From NCBI RefSeq assembly GCF_041435435.1, contig NZ_CP108494.1:2204501-2268500 (forward strand): a stretch of DNA of 64,000 nt. Reading direction: 5' to 3'. The position numbers and the translations under genes are program-made. Positions within the stretch are counted from its first letter, which is position 1; each line of letters opens with the position of its first letter. This DNA is from Streptomyces sp. NBC_01241. Its GTDB lineage: Bacteria; Actinomycetota; Actinomycetes; Streptomycetales; Streptomycetaceae. This document shows positions 34,201-42,123 of this stretch, in pieces. The notes under the pieces are model-generated. The model did no database searches, was not told the origin of the DNA, and saw nothing but the letters and a program-made list of their open reading frames with translations.

Positions 34201-34944
34201 TCACTCCTGCGTTCCGGACTCTCTGGCCGCGCGCTTCTCCTCCTCGGCGCGGCGCTTCGCCTCGTCCGCGATCTGCCGCTTGGCGGCGGTCGCGTAGATG
34301 TCGACGTACTCCTGGCCGGAGAGCTTCATGATCTCGTACATCACCTCGTCGGTGACCGAGCGCAGGATGAAGCGGTCCCCCTCCATGCCGTGATAGCGGC
34401 TGAAGTCGAGCGGTTTGCCGATCCTGATCCCGGGACGCATCAGTTTGGGCATCACCCGACCGGGCGGCTGGATCTTCTCCGTGTCGATCATCGCGACGGG
34501 GATGACGGGCGCTCCGGTGGCCAGCGCCACCCGGGCGAGCCCGCCGGGCTTGCCGCGGTAGAGACGGCCGTCGGGCGAGCGGGTGCCCTCCGGATAGATG
34601 CCGAAGAGTCCGCCGCTCTCGATGACCTCGATGCCCGCCTTGATGGCCGCCTCACCGGCGCCGCGGGCACCCGAGCGGTCCACCGGGAGCTGGCCCACGC
34701 CCTTGAAGAAGGCGGCGGTCAGCCTGCCCTTCACCCCGGGTGCGGTGAAGTACTCGGACTTGGCGATGAAGGTGACCTTGCGGTCCAGGACGGCCGGGAG
34801 GAAGAAGGAGTCGGAGAACGACAGATGGTTGCTCGCGAGGATCGCCGGTCCCTGCGCGGGGATGTTCTCCAGGCCCTCCACCCACGGCCGGAAGGCGAGC
34901 TTCAGACCCCCGCCGATGGAGAACTTCATTGCGCCGTAGATCAA
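34201..34944 (-). CDS. plsC: 1-acyl-sn-glycerol-3-phosphate acyltransferase family protein
   Basis: 247 residues. The HX4D-type motif Asn-His-Leu-Ser-Phe-Ser-Asp-Ser-Phe carries the catalytic His and Asp. Tyr-Pro-Glu-Gly-Thr-Arg-Ser is the phosphate-binding block. The C-terminus is a charged helical tail rich in Lys, Arg, Glu and Ala. It transfers acyl groups in phospholipid synthesis. The TTG at 34944 is preferred because GAGG lies 8 nt upstream; the ATG at 34929 has no ribosome site. The 11-bp unit CGTCACTCCTG is repeated around the stop codon. Confidence 0.88.
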   Translation of the reverse strand: MIYGAMKFSIGGGLKLAFRPWVEGLENIPAQGPAILASNHLSFSDSFFLPAVLDRKVTFIAKSEYFTAPGVKGRLTAAFFKGVGQLPVDRSGARGAGEAAIKAGIEVIESGGLFGIYPEGTRSPDGRLYRGKPGGLARVALATGAPVIPVAMIDTEKIQPPGRVMPKLMRPGIRIGKPLDFSRYHGMEGDRFILRSVTDEVMYEIMKLSGQEYVDIYATAAKRQIADEAKRRAEEEKRAARESGTQE

Positions 34945-35064
34945 CTCGGGTGCCTCCTGTGTCCTGTCGCAACGACCTTAACCCGTGTGGCCGTCCGCGC
35001 TCCCGCCCGGCGTGGACCGGAAACGGCGGACGCGGCCACGCCCATGGCGGCTGCCGGTGTCGGC

Positions 35065-35150
35065 CACCCGGCCGGTCTCGCTGACCGCCCCGCCCGGTCT
35101 CGGTGACCGCCCCGGCCGGTGTCAGTGACGACCCTGGTCGGTGTCAGTCC
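35065..35150. repeat. Imperfect ~22-bp tandem repeats upstream of the esterase gene
   Basis: The 281-bp gap 34945-35225 contains about four imperfect copies of a CCGGTCTCGGTGACCGCCCC-like unit. It presumably also holds the divergent promoters of plsC and the esterase gene, but I see no clear -10/-35 pair. Confidence 0.6.
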
Positions 35151-35225
35151 GGTCGCGTACGGTGAAGTAATCCTTCCGCGCTCCCCCTTTCGCTCCCCTG
35201 CGAGCCTCACGAACAGGAGACCCCG

Positions 35226-36005
35226 GTGCCGGTCCTGCCTGGAGCCGAGCCGTTCCGCCACGAGGGCGGAGAGGTCGGCGTCCTTCTCTGTCACGGATTT
35301 ACCGGTTCCCCGCAGTCGCTGCGCCCCTGGGCCGACCATCTGGCGGAGCGCGGGCTCACCGTGTCACTGCCGCTGCTGCCCGGGCACGGCACCCGCTGGG
35401 AGGACATGCAGCTCACGGGCTGGCAGGACTGGTACGCGGAGGTGGACCGGGAACTGCGCGCCCTGCTGGAACGGTGCCGTCAGGTCTTCGTCTTCGGCCT
35501 CTCCATGGGAGGTGCGCTGACGCTGCGGCTGGCGGCGAAGCACGGGGACGCGATCAGTGGTCTGGTCCTCGTCAATCCGGCGAACAAGGTGCACGGCCTG
35601 TCGGCGTACGCGCTGCCGGTGGCCCGCCATCTGGTGCGGACGACGAAGGGGCTGGCGAGCGACATCGCCCTGCCGGGCTCCGCCGAGGTGGGGTACGACC
35701 GGGTGCCGCTGCACGCGGCGCATTCGCTGCGGAATTTCTTCCGCCTGGTCGATGCCGAGCTGCCGCAGGTCACCCAGCCGATCGTCCTGCTGCACAGCCC
35801 GCAGGACCATGTGGTGCCGCCCGCGGACTCGGCCCGGATCCTCAGCCGGGTGTCCTCGACGGACGTCGAGGAGATCCTGCTGGAACAGAGCTACCACGTG
35901 GCGACGTTGGACCACGATGCGGAGCGGATCTTCGACGAGAGCTACCGGTTCATCGGCCGCCTCGCTCCGAGCGTCGGAATGAAGGGGAGCACGTCAGGTG
36001 GCTGA
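35226..36005 (+). CDS. Alpha/beta hydrolase, carboxylesterase type
   Basis: 259 residues, close to the Est30 carboxylesterase layout. Oxyanion segment His-Gly-Phe-Thr-Gly-Ser near residue 24, nucleophile Ser in Gly-Leu-Ser-Met-Gly-Gly near 96, Asp in Ser-Pro-Gln-Asp-His-Val-Val-Pro-Pro, and His in Gln-Ser-Tyr-His-Val-Ala-Thr-Leu-Asp. It starts at GTG shortly after an AGGAGA site. The natural substrate is unknown; a monoacylglycerol or short-chain ester is likely. Its stop overlaps the next gene by 8 bp. Confidence 0.9.
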   Translation: MPVLPGAEPFRHEGGEVGVLLCHGFTGSPQSLRPWADHLAERGLTVSLPLLPGHGTRWEDMQLTGWQDWYAEVDRELRALLERCRQVFVFGLSMGGALTLRLAAKHGDAISGLVLVNPANKVHGLSAYALPVARHLVRTTKGLASDIALPGSAEVGYDRVPLHAAHSLRNFFRLVDAELPQVTQPIVLLHSPQDHVVPPADSARILSRVSSTDVEEILLEQSYHVATLDHDAERIFDESYRFIGRLAPSVGMKGSTSGG

Positions 36006-36711
36006 GCACGACGCGGAGCGCGCGGGCAGTGAAGAGGGGCGCGAGCCCCTTCCCGCGGAGGGAACGGCCGTTCCCGAGGACGGTACGGGTACCGGTGCGG
36101 GCACGGGCCCGCAGGACGCCGCTGCCGCCCGGACGGCGCCACAGGGCGGCGACGGCGGCGACGAGGGCGACGGATCCGACCGGTCGATCGACGAGAAAGC
36201 CGCCTGGGAGGCGATCGTCGCGGGGTACGGCGAGGAGCCGGCGGACCCGCCGGGCGCCAGGCCGTTCAGGTCGATCGAGGATCTCGCCCTGCTGGAGGAC
36301 GATCAGTCGGGCGTCCTGGACCCGGACAAGGGGGTCGGGAAGAAGTCCCCGAAGCCGCCGGAGAAGCCGCTCGGCAGCTCGATCGTGTTCGCGCCCGGCG
36401 TCGCCGGCCCGCGCGACTACGAGGTCGCGGAGCCGAAGGACGACGACCTCGACGACAGCGACGAGGGGCATTTCGTTCCCCCGGAGCCGCCCCCGTTGCC
36501 GGAGGCCGATGTCACGGCGAAGTTTGCCTGGCTCGCGGTCGTCGGCGGCCCGGTGCTGATGCTGATCGCGGTGCTGCTGCGGTGGGACATGACCTGGTGG
36601 CTCACGACGATCTGTGTCGGCGGCTTCCTGGGCGGCTTCGTCACGCTGGTGGCGCGCATGCAGGACGACGACGAGGACGGCGACGACCCGGGCCGCGGCG
36701 CGGTGGTCTGA
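35998..36711 (+). CDS. Acidic two-helix membrane protein, unknown function
   Basis: 237 residues from a GTG that overlaps the end of the esterase gene. The first ~170 residues are disordered and acidic, with Gly/Thr-rich and Asp/Glu-rich runs. Two hydrophobic helices follow near residues 175-220 (the second contains Trp-Trp-Leu-Thr-Thr-Ile-Cys-Val-Gly-Gly). A short Asp/Glu-rich tail ends the protein. I do not recognise a named function. The overlap suggests co-translation with the esterase. Confidence 0.8.
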   Translation: MAEHDAERAGSEEGREPLPAEGTAVPEDGTGTGAGTGPQDAAAARTAPQGGDGGDEGDGSDRSIDEKAAWEAIVAGYGEEPADPPGARPFRSIEDLALLEDDQSGVLDPDKGVGKKSPKPPEKPLGSSIVFAPGVAGPRDYEVAEPKDDDLDDSDEGHFVPPEPPPLPEADVTAKFAWLAVVGGPVLMLIAVLLRWDMTWWLTTICVGGFLGGFVTLVARMQDDDEDGDDPGRGAVV

Positions 36712-36762
36712 GACCGGTCCGGCGGGGGTACCCCTGATGCCCTGAGCCGCTGCCGCCGCGGC

Positions 36763-37521
36763 TCAGGGCCTGGTCGCGGGCACCCGTAGCGCTGCCAGCA
36801 CCGGCAGGTGGTCCGTGGCCGCTCGCAGGTCCGCGTCGGTGACACCGGGCAGCCCCGCCGGGACACCGCAGCCGAGCACCTCGATCCCGCTCGTCGCGAA
36901 GACCGCGTCGATGCGCCGCCGCGGCTCGTCCGGCGTGAAGGTGTGTTCGCCGCCCCACGGCCGGACGGCCCAGCAGTCCTGGAGACGCCCGGCCAGCCGC
37001 CTGAAAGCGGCCCCGGTCGGTACGTCGTTGAGGTCGCCCGCCACGATGGTGTGCTCGACACCCATCGCGTCCAGCCGGTCCAGCAACATGTCGGCCTGGG
37101 CCAGGCGTTCGTCGCGCCGCAGGCTCAGGTGGAAGCTCAGCAGACCGATCCGGGTGCCCGCGATCCGTACCACCGATGTGGCGAAACCCCGGCGGTGCAG
37201 TCCGGGGGTGAGCGGCAGCAGGACGTCCTCCGTGCGCTCCACCGTGGCCCGCAACGAGCAGAGCAGCAGCGGACCGGCCGCCGTGGCGCCGCCGCCGAGG
37301 ACGACGAGGTCGGTGCGGGCCGCGAGCCAGGCGGCGCGCTTGCGCCACCGGAAGAAGCGCGGGGCCTCCTGGATGAGGACGAGGTCGGGGGCGCAGGCGC
37401 TGATGACGCGGGCCAGCGCCGCGCAGTCGTCGCGCATCGAGCGGATGTTGTAGCCGAGCACTCTGATGACGGCCGAACCATCCGGCTCGGTACGGGAGTC
37501 GGGCAGTGGCGTCAGGACCAT
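36763..37521 (-). CDS. Endonuclease/exonuclease/phosphatase family protein
   Basis: 252 residues from ATG 37521. The EEP fold signatures are visible: Val-Leu-Gly-Tyr-Asn-Ile-Arg at the N-terminus, metal-binding Glu in Leu-Ile-Gln-Glu-Ala, Ser-Phe-His-Leu-Ser, Val-Ala-Gly-Asp-Leu-Asn-Asp-Val-Pro, Arg-Ile-Asp-Ala-Val and Thr-Asp-His-Leu-Pro-Val near the C-terminus. Substrates in this superfamily range from DNA to phospholipids; nothing here decides between them. No signal peptide is evident. Confidence 0.88.
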   Translation of the reverse strand: MVLTPLPDSRTEPDGSAVIRVLGYNIRSMRDDCAALARVISACAPDLVLIQEAPRFFRWRKRAAWLAARTDLVVLGGGATAAGPLLLCSLRATVERTEDVLLPLTPGLHRRGFATSVVRIAGTRIGLLSFHLSLRRDERLAQADMLLDRLDAMGVEHTIVAGDLNDVPTGAAFRRLAGRLQDCWAVRPWGGEHTFTPDEPRRRIDAVFATSGIEVLGCGVPAGLPGVTDADLRAATDHLPVLAALRVPATRP

Positions 37522-37537
37522 GCGTCTCACGATACGA

Positions 37538-37578
37538 CGGACGCCCGCCGCACCCCACAGGGGCGCGACGGGCGTCCG
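37538..37578. terminator. Terminator hairpin after glkA
   Basis: CGGACGCCCG (37538-37547) pairs with CGGGCGTCCG (37569-37578), with a smaller G/C stem nested in the loop. It lies downstream of glkA on the minus strand. Confidence 0.75.
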
Positions 37579-37600
37579 GTTCTGTCCGGTTCCGGCCGGC

Positions 37601-38542
37601 TCAGCCCTGGCGGGCCAGGTCCGCCGCGCCCACCAGCCCTGCCTTGCCGCCCAGTTGGGCCGCGAGCACCTGGGCGTGCGGGCGCCACTCGCCGCCGATC
37701 AGCCAGCGCCGGAACGACTTGCGGATCGGGTCGAGGACGAGCTCGCCCTCGTCCGACACGCCACCGCCGACGATGAACGCGGACGGGTCGAACAGCGAGG
37801 CGAGGTCGGCGAGTCCGGCGCCGGCCCAGCGGGCCAGCTCGTGGAACGAGTCGATCGCCACCGGGTCGCCCTGCCGGGCGGCCACGCTGATGTGCTTGCC
37901 CTCGATGCCATCCACCGTGCCGTCGCCGAGGGACAGCAGGATCGTGGCGTTCTCGGGGGTGGCGTTGGCGCGCTGCTTCGCGTACCGGACAAGTGCGCGC
38001 CCGGAGGCGTACTGCTCCCAGCAGCCCTGGCTGCCGCAGCCGCAGAGGAGGCCGTCCGGGACGACCCGGATGTGGCCGAACTCGGCGGCCACGCCGAAGC
38101 GGCCGCGGCGCAGCTTGTTGCCGATGATGATGCCGCCGCCGAGACCGGTGCCGAGCGTGATGCAGATGACGTCGTCATGCCCCTGCCCGGCGCCGAAGCG
38201 GTACTCGCCCCAGGCCGCGGCGTTGGCGTCGTTCTCGACGACGACCGGAAGGCCGACGCGCTGTTCGACCTTGTCCTTCAGCGGCTCGTACCGCCAGTTG
38301 ATGTTGGGCGCGAACAGCACGGTGGCGCGCTTGTCGTCGACGTATCCGGCAGCGCCGATGCCGACGGCCTCGATCTGGTGGCCCTCGCTCGCGCCGGACA
38401 CCGCCGACGCGATCGCGTCCACGATGCCGTCGGCCGTCGGCGGGGTCGGCACCTTGAACGTCGAGAGGATCCGGCCCTCTTCGTCGACCACTCCAGCTGC
38501 GATCTTCGTGCCGCCGATATCGACGCCGATGGTGAGTCCCAT
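37601..38542 (-). CDS. glkA: Glucokinase (ROK family)
   Basis: 313 residues. ATP site Gly-Val-Asp-Ile-Gly-Gly-Thr-Lys at the N-terminus. The ROK zinc motif Cys-Gly-Cys-Gly-x2-Gly-Cys-Trp-Glu-Gln-Tyr and the substrate motif Glu-Phe-Gly-His follow. It phosphorylates glucose and, in S. coelicolor, the homologous GlkA is also the central player in carbon catabolite repression. The ATG is preceded by GAGGG. The DUF5304 gene lies 74 bp upstream on the same strand. Confidence 0.95.
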   Translation of the reverse strand: MGLTIGVDIGGTKIAAGVVDEEGRILSTFKVPTPPTADGIVDAIASAVSGASEGHQIEAVGIGAAGYVDDKRATVLFAPNINWRYEPLKDKVEQRVGLPVVVENDANAAAWGEYRFGAGQGHDDVICITLGTGLGGGIIIGNKLRRGRFGVAAEFGHIRVVPDGLLCGCGSQGCWEQYASGRALVRYAKQRANATPENATILLSLGDGTVDGIEGKHISVAARQGDPVAIDSFHELARWAGAGLADLASLFDPSAFIVGGGVSDEGELVLDPIRKSFRRWLIGGEWRPHAQVLAAQLGGKAGLVGAADLARQG

Positions 38543-38616
38543 GAATCCCTCAGTTTCGGTCGAGCCCCGCTGTGGCCAACGGTACCCGAGCCGGGGGCCC
38601 GGCCCCTCCGTGCCGG

Positions 38617-39075
38617 TCAGTCCAGGTCGATGTGCTCGCCTGCGGCGGGGCCCTCGTCGCGGGGGTCGGTGGGGTCGTCGGCCTTCTTTTCGGTGCCCGC
38701 GGGGTCCCCGGCTCCCCGGGTCCAGCGGCGTTCCTGGCCTTCCACCGCGGAGCGGTAGGCGGCGAGCAGTTCACTTCCGGCCGCGGCGATGTGGTCGAAC
38801 ACGTCCGGATTACGTTCGATGACGGGCTCGACGGCGGACTTCGCCTGCTTGATGATCTGCCGCACGGTGCCCTGGGCCGCCGCGCCGAGGAGCGGCGTCT
38901 GGAGGGAGGAGATCTTGTCGGCCACGGCGTCGACCAGCTTGCGCAGCTCGTCGGCGGCGGCGCCGGGCGGCGGGCCGTGCTGGGCGCGGCGGCGGGCCTG
39001 CTCCGCTTCGAGGTCCTCGGCGCAGGCCTTCGCCCACGCGTCGTCGTCGGCGGGACGATCGGTGGCTTCGCTCAT
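38617..39075 (-). CDS. DUF5304 protein (SCO2127-like), upstream of glkA
   Basis: 152 residues, acidic, mostly helical. An Asp-Asp-Ala-Trp-Ala-x-Ala-Cys-Ala-Glu-Asp-Leu start and a middle segment with Ala-Ala-Ala-Gln-Gly-Thr-Val-Arg identify the family. The C-terminus is Asp/Glu/Pro-rich. In S. coelicolor the gene in this place has been reported to affect glucose repression and to interact with the BldKB lipoprotein; I recall this from the literature and have not checked it. The start has a perfect AGGAG site. Confidence 0.82.
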   Translation of the reverse strand: MSEATDRPADDDAWAKACAEDLEAEQARRRAQHGPPPGAAADELRKLVDAVADKISSLQTPLLGAAAQGTVRQIIKQAKSAVEPVIERNPDVFDHIAAAGSELLAAYRSAVEGQERRWTRGAGDPAGTEKKADDPTDPRDEGPAAGEHIDLD

Positions 39076-39158
39076 GGCGGACTCCTGCGACGTGGTGTGC
39101 CTGCGGTGCGTATCAGGGGGTACGCACTACCGACGTTACCGGAACCGTGACGCGCCGT

Positions 39159-40475
39159 TCAGCTCGTCCGGGGCCACAGCCCGGGGTCCGGCGTGAACCT
39201 GACGCGGAGCACCCCGTCGGTGAGGGCGGCGCCGGATACGGTGCAGCGGCGCAGCCCGGACTCCAGGGGAACGATCCGGTGGAACGGGCCCACGGTGAGG
39301 AGCAGTTCGTCGCCGCGGCGCACCAGTTGGAGGTCCGTCTTGACGGCGCCGGGCAGGGGCAGGCACCAGACGAGCACCGGGTCGCCCTCGCCGGACCGCG
39401 GGGCGGTCACGATCCGGGAGCCGGGCAGCAGTCTGTCCAGGCCGTCCGGGGCGTCCGGGTCCTCGATCCACCAGGGGTCGTCGGCGCGGCCCGGCCCGCG
39501 GTCGTCCAGTTCCGCGGCGAGTCCGTCGCCCTCGAAGAGGCCGCCGCCGGTGCCCGCCACCTCGAAGACGGTGCTGCTGGCGCCGGTGTCGAGGAGGATG
39601 AGGTCGTCCGGGCCGCGCGGGTCGCGGCCGAGGTGGGGCACTTCGCACAGGGCCGCCGCGGGCACCCATTCCACGTACCAGTGGTCGATGGTCTTCTCCT
39701 GCTGCGCGGCGAGGGCCGCGAACCAGGGGTCGCCGGAGTGCCTGGGCAGCACCCGGTTCACCACCAGGGTGTCGACGCGCAGTCCGTGCAGGGCGAATCC
39801 GGTGCGGGCGGTGCGCAGGGCGTCCTCGGCGGCGGGGCCGGGCTCGGCGACCAGCCGGAGCGTGGTGTTGCGGTCCTCGATCAGTGCCTGGACGGCGGCC
39901 AGCTCGGCGTCCTTGCGGGCGGCGGCCTCGTACAGCCACTGGGCGGGCATGGGTACGCCGGCGAGCTGGGCGAGCATCGGGCGCAGGGCGCGGGCGGCCT
40001 GGCGTTCCTGGGGCAGCAGCCGGCGCAGATAGCGGCGCAGCTGTTCGGGCAGGGCGAGCACGGCGAGCGCTTCGCGCAGCGGCGGCAGGTCGACGACGAG
40101 GAGTTCGTAGCCCTCGTGCGACCAGTCGCCCTCGGCGGCGCGGCGCAGGGCGTGCAGGAGGGCGAGCTGGGCGCTGCCGGGGAGTTCGGTGAGTTCCTCG
40201 GCGTCCAGCCGGTTCCCGCCGAGCAGGTCGAGCACGCCGGAGGCCCGCTCCTGGAGGGTGAGGAGTTCGCCGCGGAAGTGCTCGCCGGAGTCGATGCGGG
40301 CGGACCACAGGTTGTCGGTGACCTCGGTGGGTTCCGTGCCCGCGGGGAATCCGGGTATCGCGTCGGGGGAGAGCAGCAGGGTGCGGCGGCCCCGGCGGGC
40401 CGCGGCCAGGGCGGTCGCCGCCGCGACGGTGGTACGGCCCGCGCCGCCGGGGCCGGTGACGAGAACCGTCCGCAC
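39159..40475 (-). CDS. ArsA-like ATPase with atypical P-loop
   Basis: 438 residues. Deviant Walker A Gly-Pro-Gly-Gly-Ala-Gly-Arg-Thr-Thr lies at the N-terminus; canonical ArsA/Get3 proteins have Gly-Lys-Gly-Gly-Val-Gly-Lys-Thr, so both Lys are replaced. Switch I-like Asp (Leu-Ser-Pro-Asp-Ala) and Val-Val-Asp-Leu-Pro-Pro (A-loop) are present. The C-terminal ~100 residues resemble the ArsA_HSP20-like domain. No arsenic genes are nearby, so arsenite export is unlikely. The gene begins 4 bp after the SRPBCC gene ends, indicating one operon. Confidence 0.85.
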   Translation of the reverse strand: MRTVLVTGPGGAGRTTVAAATALAAARRGRRTLLLSPDAIPGFPAGTEPTEVTDNLWSARIDSGEHFRGELLTLQERASGVLDLLGGNRLDAEELTELPGSAQLALLHALRRAAEGDWSHEGYELLVVDLPPLREALAVLALPEQLRRYLRRLLPQERQAARALRPMLAQLAGVPMPAQWLYEAAARKDAELAAVQALIEDRNTTLRLVAEPGPAAEDALRTARTGFALHGLRVDTLVVNRVLPRHSGDPWFAALAAQQEKTIDHWYVEWVPAAALCEVPHLGRDPRGPDDLILLDTGASSTVFEVAGTGGGLFEGDGLAAELDDRGPGRADDPWWIEDPDAPDGLDRLLPGSRIVTAPRSGEGDPVLVWCLPLPGAVKTDLQLVRRGDELLLTVGPFHRIVPLESGLRRCTVSGAALTDGVLRVRFTPDPGLWPRTS

Positions 40476-40479
40476 CGGG

Positions 40480-40929
40480 TCAGGCCTTCGGGACGGACTC
40501 GACGCGCTTCTTCAGACCGGCCAGGGCGCGGTCGATGATGACCTTCTCCGCCTTGCGCTTGATCATGCCGAGCATCGGGATCTTGACGTCGACGGTCAGC
40601 CGGTAGGTGACCTCGGTGCGGTCGCCGTCGCCGAGCGGGGCCAGTGCGTAGGAGCCGTCGATGGCGCGCAGCATCTGGGACTTGACGAGGGTCCAGCTGA
40701 CCTCGTAGTCGCCGATCCAGGTGTACGCGAGGGTGTGGTCGTCCTTGATCGCTCCGGCGTCGAGGACGAGGCGGACCTTCTCGGCGCGGCCGCGGTCGTC
40801 GGTGGAGAGGACCTCGGCCTCCTTGACCTCGCCGGTCCACTCCGGGTAGCGGGCGAAGTCGGCGATCACTCCCATGACGTCGGCCGGCGCCGCCTCGATC
40901 GTGATGCTCGAGCTGGTGTGTTCAGCCAT
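40480..40929 (-). CDS. SRPBCC (START-like) family protein
   Basis: 149 residues. It matches the polyketide cyclase/dehydrase-like SRPBCC fold: Ile-Glu-Ala-Ala-Pro-Ala-Asp-Val-Met near the N-terminus, Phe-Ala-Arg-Tyr-Pro-Glu-Trp, then alternating strands ending in a long C-terminal helix with Ala-Leu-Ala-Gly-Leu-Lys-Lys-Arg-Val-Glu. Such proteins bind hydrophobic ligands. With no polyketide genes near, a lipid-handling role with the adjacent ArsA-like ATPase is more likely; this is inference. Confidence 0.87.
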   Translation of the reverse strand: MAEHTSSSITIEAAPADVMGVIADFARYPEWTGEVKEAEVLSTDDRGRAEKVRLVLDAGAIKDDHTLAYTWIGDYEVSWTLVKSQMLRAIDGSYALAPLGDGDRTEVTYRLTVDVKIPMLGMIKRKAEKVIIDRALAGLKKRVESVPKA

Positions 40930-41036
40930 CGCCGTGGCTCCTCCAGTGCGGTGTACCGGTGCGTCGGCAGATGCCTGCCGTCAGAAGGCTATCGCGTGCG
41001 CGTGGCGCCCCGGTCCAGGGTCCGGCGCCGGTGCGG

Positions 41037-41843
41037 TCACCATTCCAGGGCCCAGGGCCTGCCGGTGGACGCGAAGTGGCCGACGTTCACGCACTCGGTG
41101 ACACCGATCCGCATCCGGCGCACCAGGGGCTGGTGGACATGGCCGAACAGCGCGTACCGGGGACGGTTCCTGCGGATGGCGTCGAGCAGGGCCCGGCTGC
41201 CGCGTTCGAAGCGGCGCGCGACCGTGTCGTATGTCAGTTCCGGCACGTCGGGCGGGATGTGCGTGCACAGGACGTCGACCGGGCCGATCGCGTCGATCTT
41301 GGCGGCGTACTCCTCGTCGCTGATCTCGTACGGGGTGTTCATCGGGGTCTTCAGCCCGCCGCCGACGAAGCCGATCACCCGGCCGCCGATCTCGACGCGC
41401 TCGCCGTCCAGGACGGTGGTGCCCGGGCGTGCGTATTCGGGCCACAGGTGGGGGATGTCGACGTTGCCGTAGGTGGCGTACGTCGGGGTGGGGAACGCGG
41501 CGAAGAGCTCGGCGTACTGCTTGCGCACCGCCGAGACGATCGCGGCGTTGCGGTCCTTGCCCGCCCACAGGCCGCGGCCGAACTCCCGGGCCTCTTCGAA
41601 GCGGCGCGCGGTGCGCAGCGCGACGATCCGGTCGGCGTTCTCCACCCCGAAGAGGTCGGGGAAGATGCCGCGCGAGTGATCGGCGTAATCGAGGAAGAGC
41701 ACCAGGTCACCGAGGCAGATCAGGGCGTCGGCGCCGTCCCCGGCGCGGGCCAGGGCCTCGGTGTTGCCGTGCACGTCACTGACCACATGAACGCGGGTGC
41801 GCCGCGAGGTCGGGGTTCCTTCGCTATTCGGTCCGGCTGGCAT
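41037..41843 (-). CDS. Calcineurin-like metallophosphoesterase
   Basis: 268 residues from ATG 41843 (AGGG 8 nt upstream). Metal-binding blocks appear in order: Ser-Asp-Val-His-Gly-Asn, Cys-Leu-Gly-Asp-Leu-Val, Gly-Asn-Val-Asp (the usual GNHD with His replaced by Val), Cys-Thr-His-Ile-Pro-Pro and Phe-Gly-His-Val-His. The substitution of the catalytic-site His in GNHD is seen in some subfamilies. The substrate is unknown. The gene is divergent from the acyl-CoA ligase gene. Confidence 0.87.
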   Translation of the reverse strand: MPAGPNSEGTPTSRRTRVHVVSDVHGNTEALARAGDGADALICLGDLVLFLDYADHSRGIFPDLFGVENADRIVALRTARRFEEAREFGRGLWAGKDRNAAIVSAVRKQYAELFAAFPTPTYATYGNVDIPHLWPEYARPGTTVLDGERVEIGGRVIGFVGGGLKTPMNTPYEISDEEYAAKIDAIGPVDVLCTHIPPDVPELTYDTVARRFERGSRALLDAIRRNRPRYALFGHVHQPLVRRMRIGVTECVNVGHFASTGRPWALEW

Positions 41844-41898
41844 GACGATCACCCTAGGACCCCGCCGTGCACCTGGGTAGAGGCCGCCGGACCTGCTA

Positions 41899-41915
41899 TT
41901 ACCTCCGGGCGGTAA
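41899..41915. promoter_or_regulatory. TTACC-N7-GGTAA palindrome upstream of the acyl-CoA ligase
   Basis: TTACC (41899-41903) and GGTAA (41911-41915) flank a G/C-rich centre in the 280-bp gap 41844-42123. It could be an operator for the divergent pair. A further GGTAAC occurs near 42010. No regulator is assigned. Confidence 0.35.
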
Positions 41916-42123
41916 CGGTGGTGGACTACTGTGCGCCCAAGGATCACGGTTGTATGTGACGCATAAGACATCTGGCCGGAACCCCCTATCGGGAACCGAG
42001 TACCGGTGGGTAACGTCCGGGCAGTCCAGTCGTGCTCACCCCACTGAGCATCAGCCATTCTCGGACCGCAGCCGGTGCGTCACACAGAGCCGTGGCACCG
42101 GAGCCCGATGAGGAGCAGCAGTC

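Noticed and set aside
39159..40475. ArsA-like gene as an arsenic resistance determinant
   Set aside because: No arsB, arsR, arsC or arsD-like gene adjacent, and the P-loop is altered.
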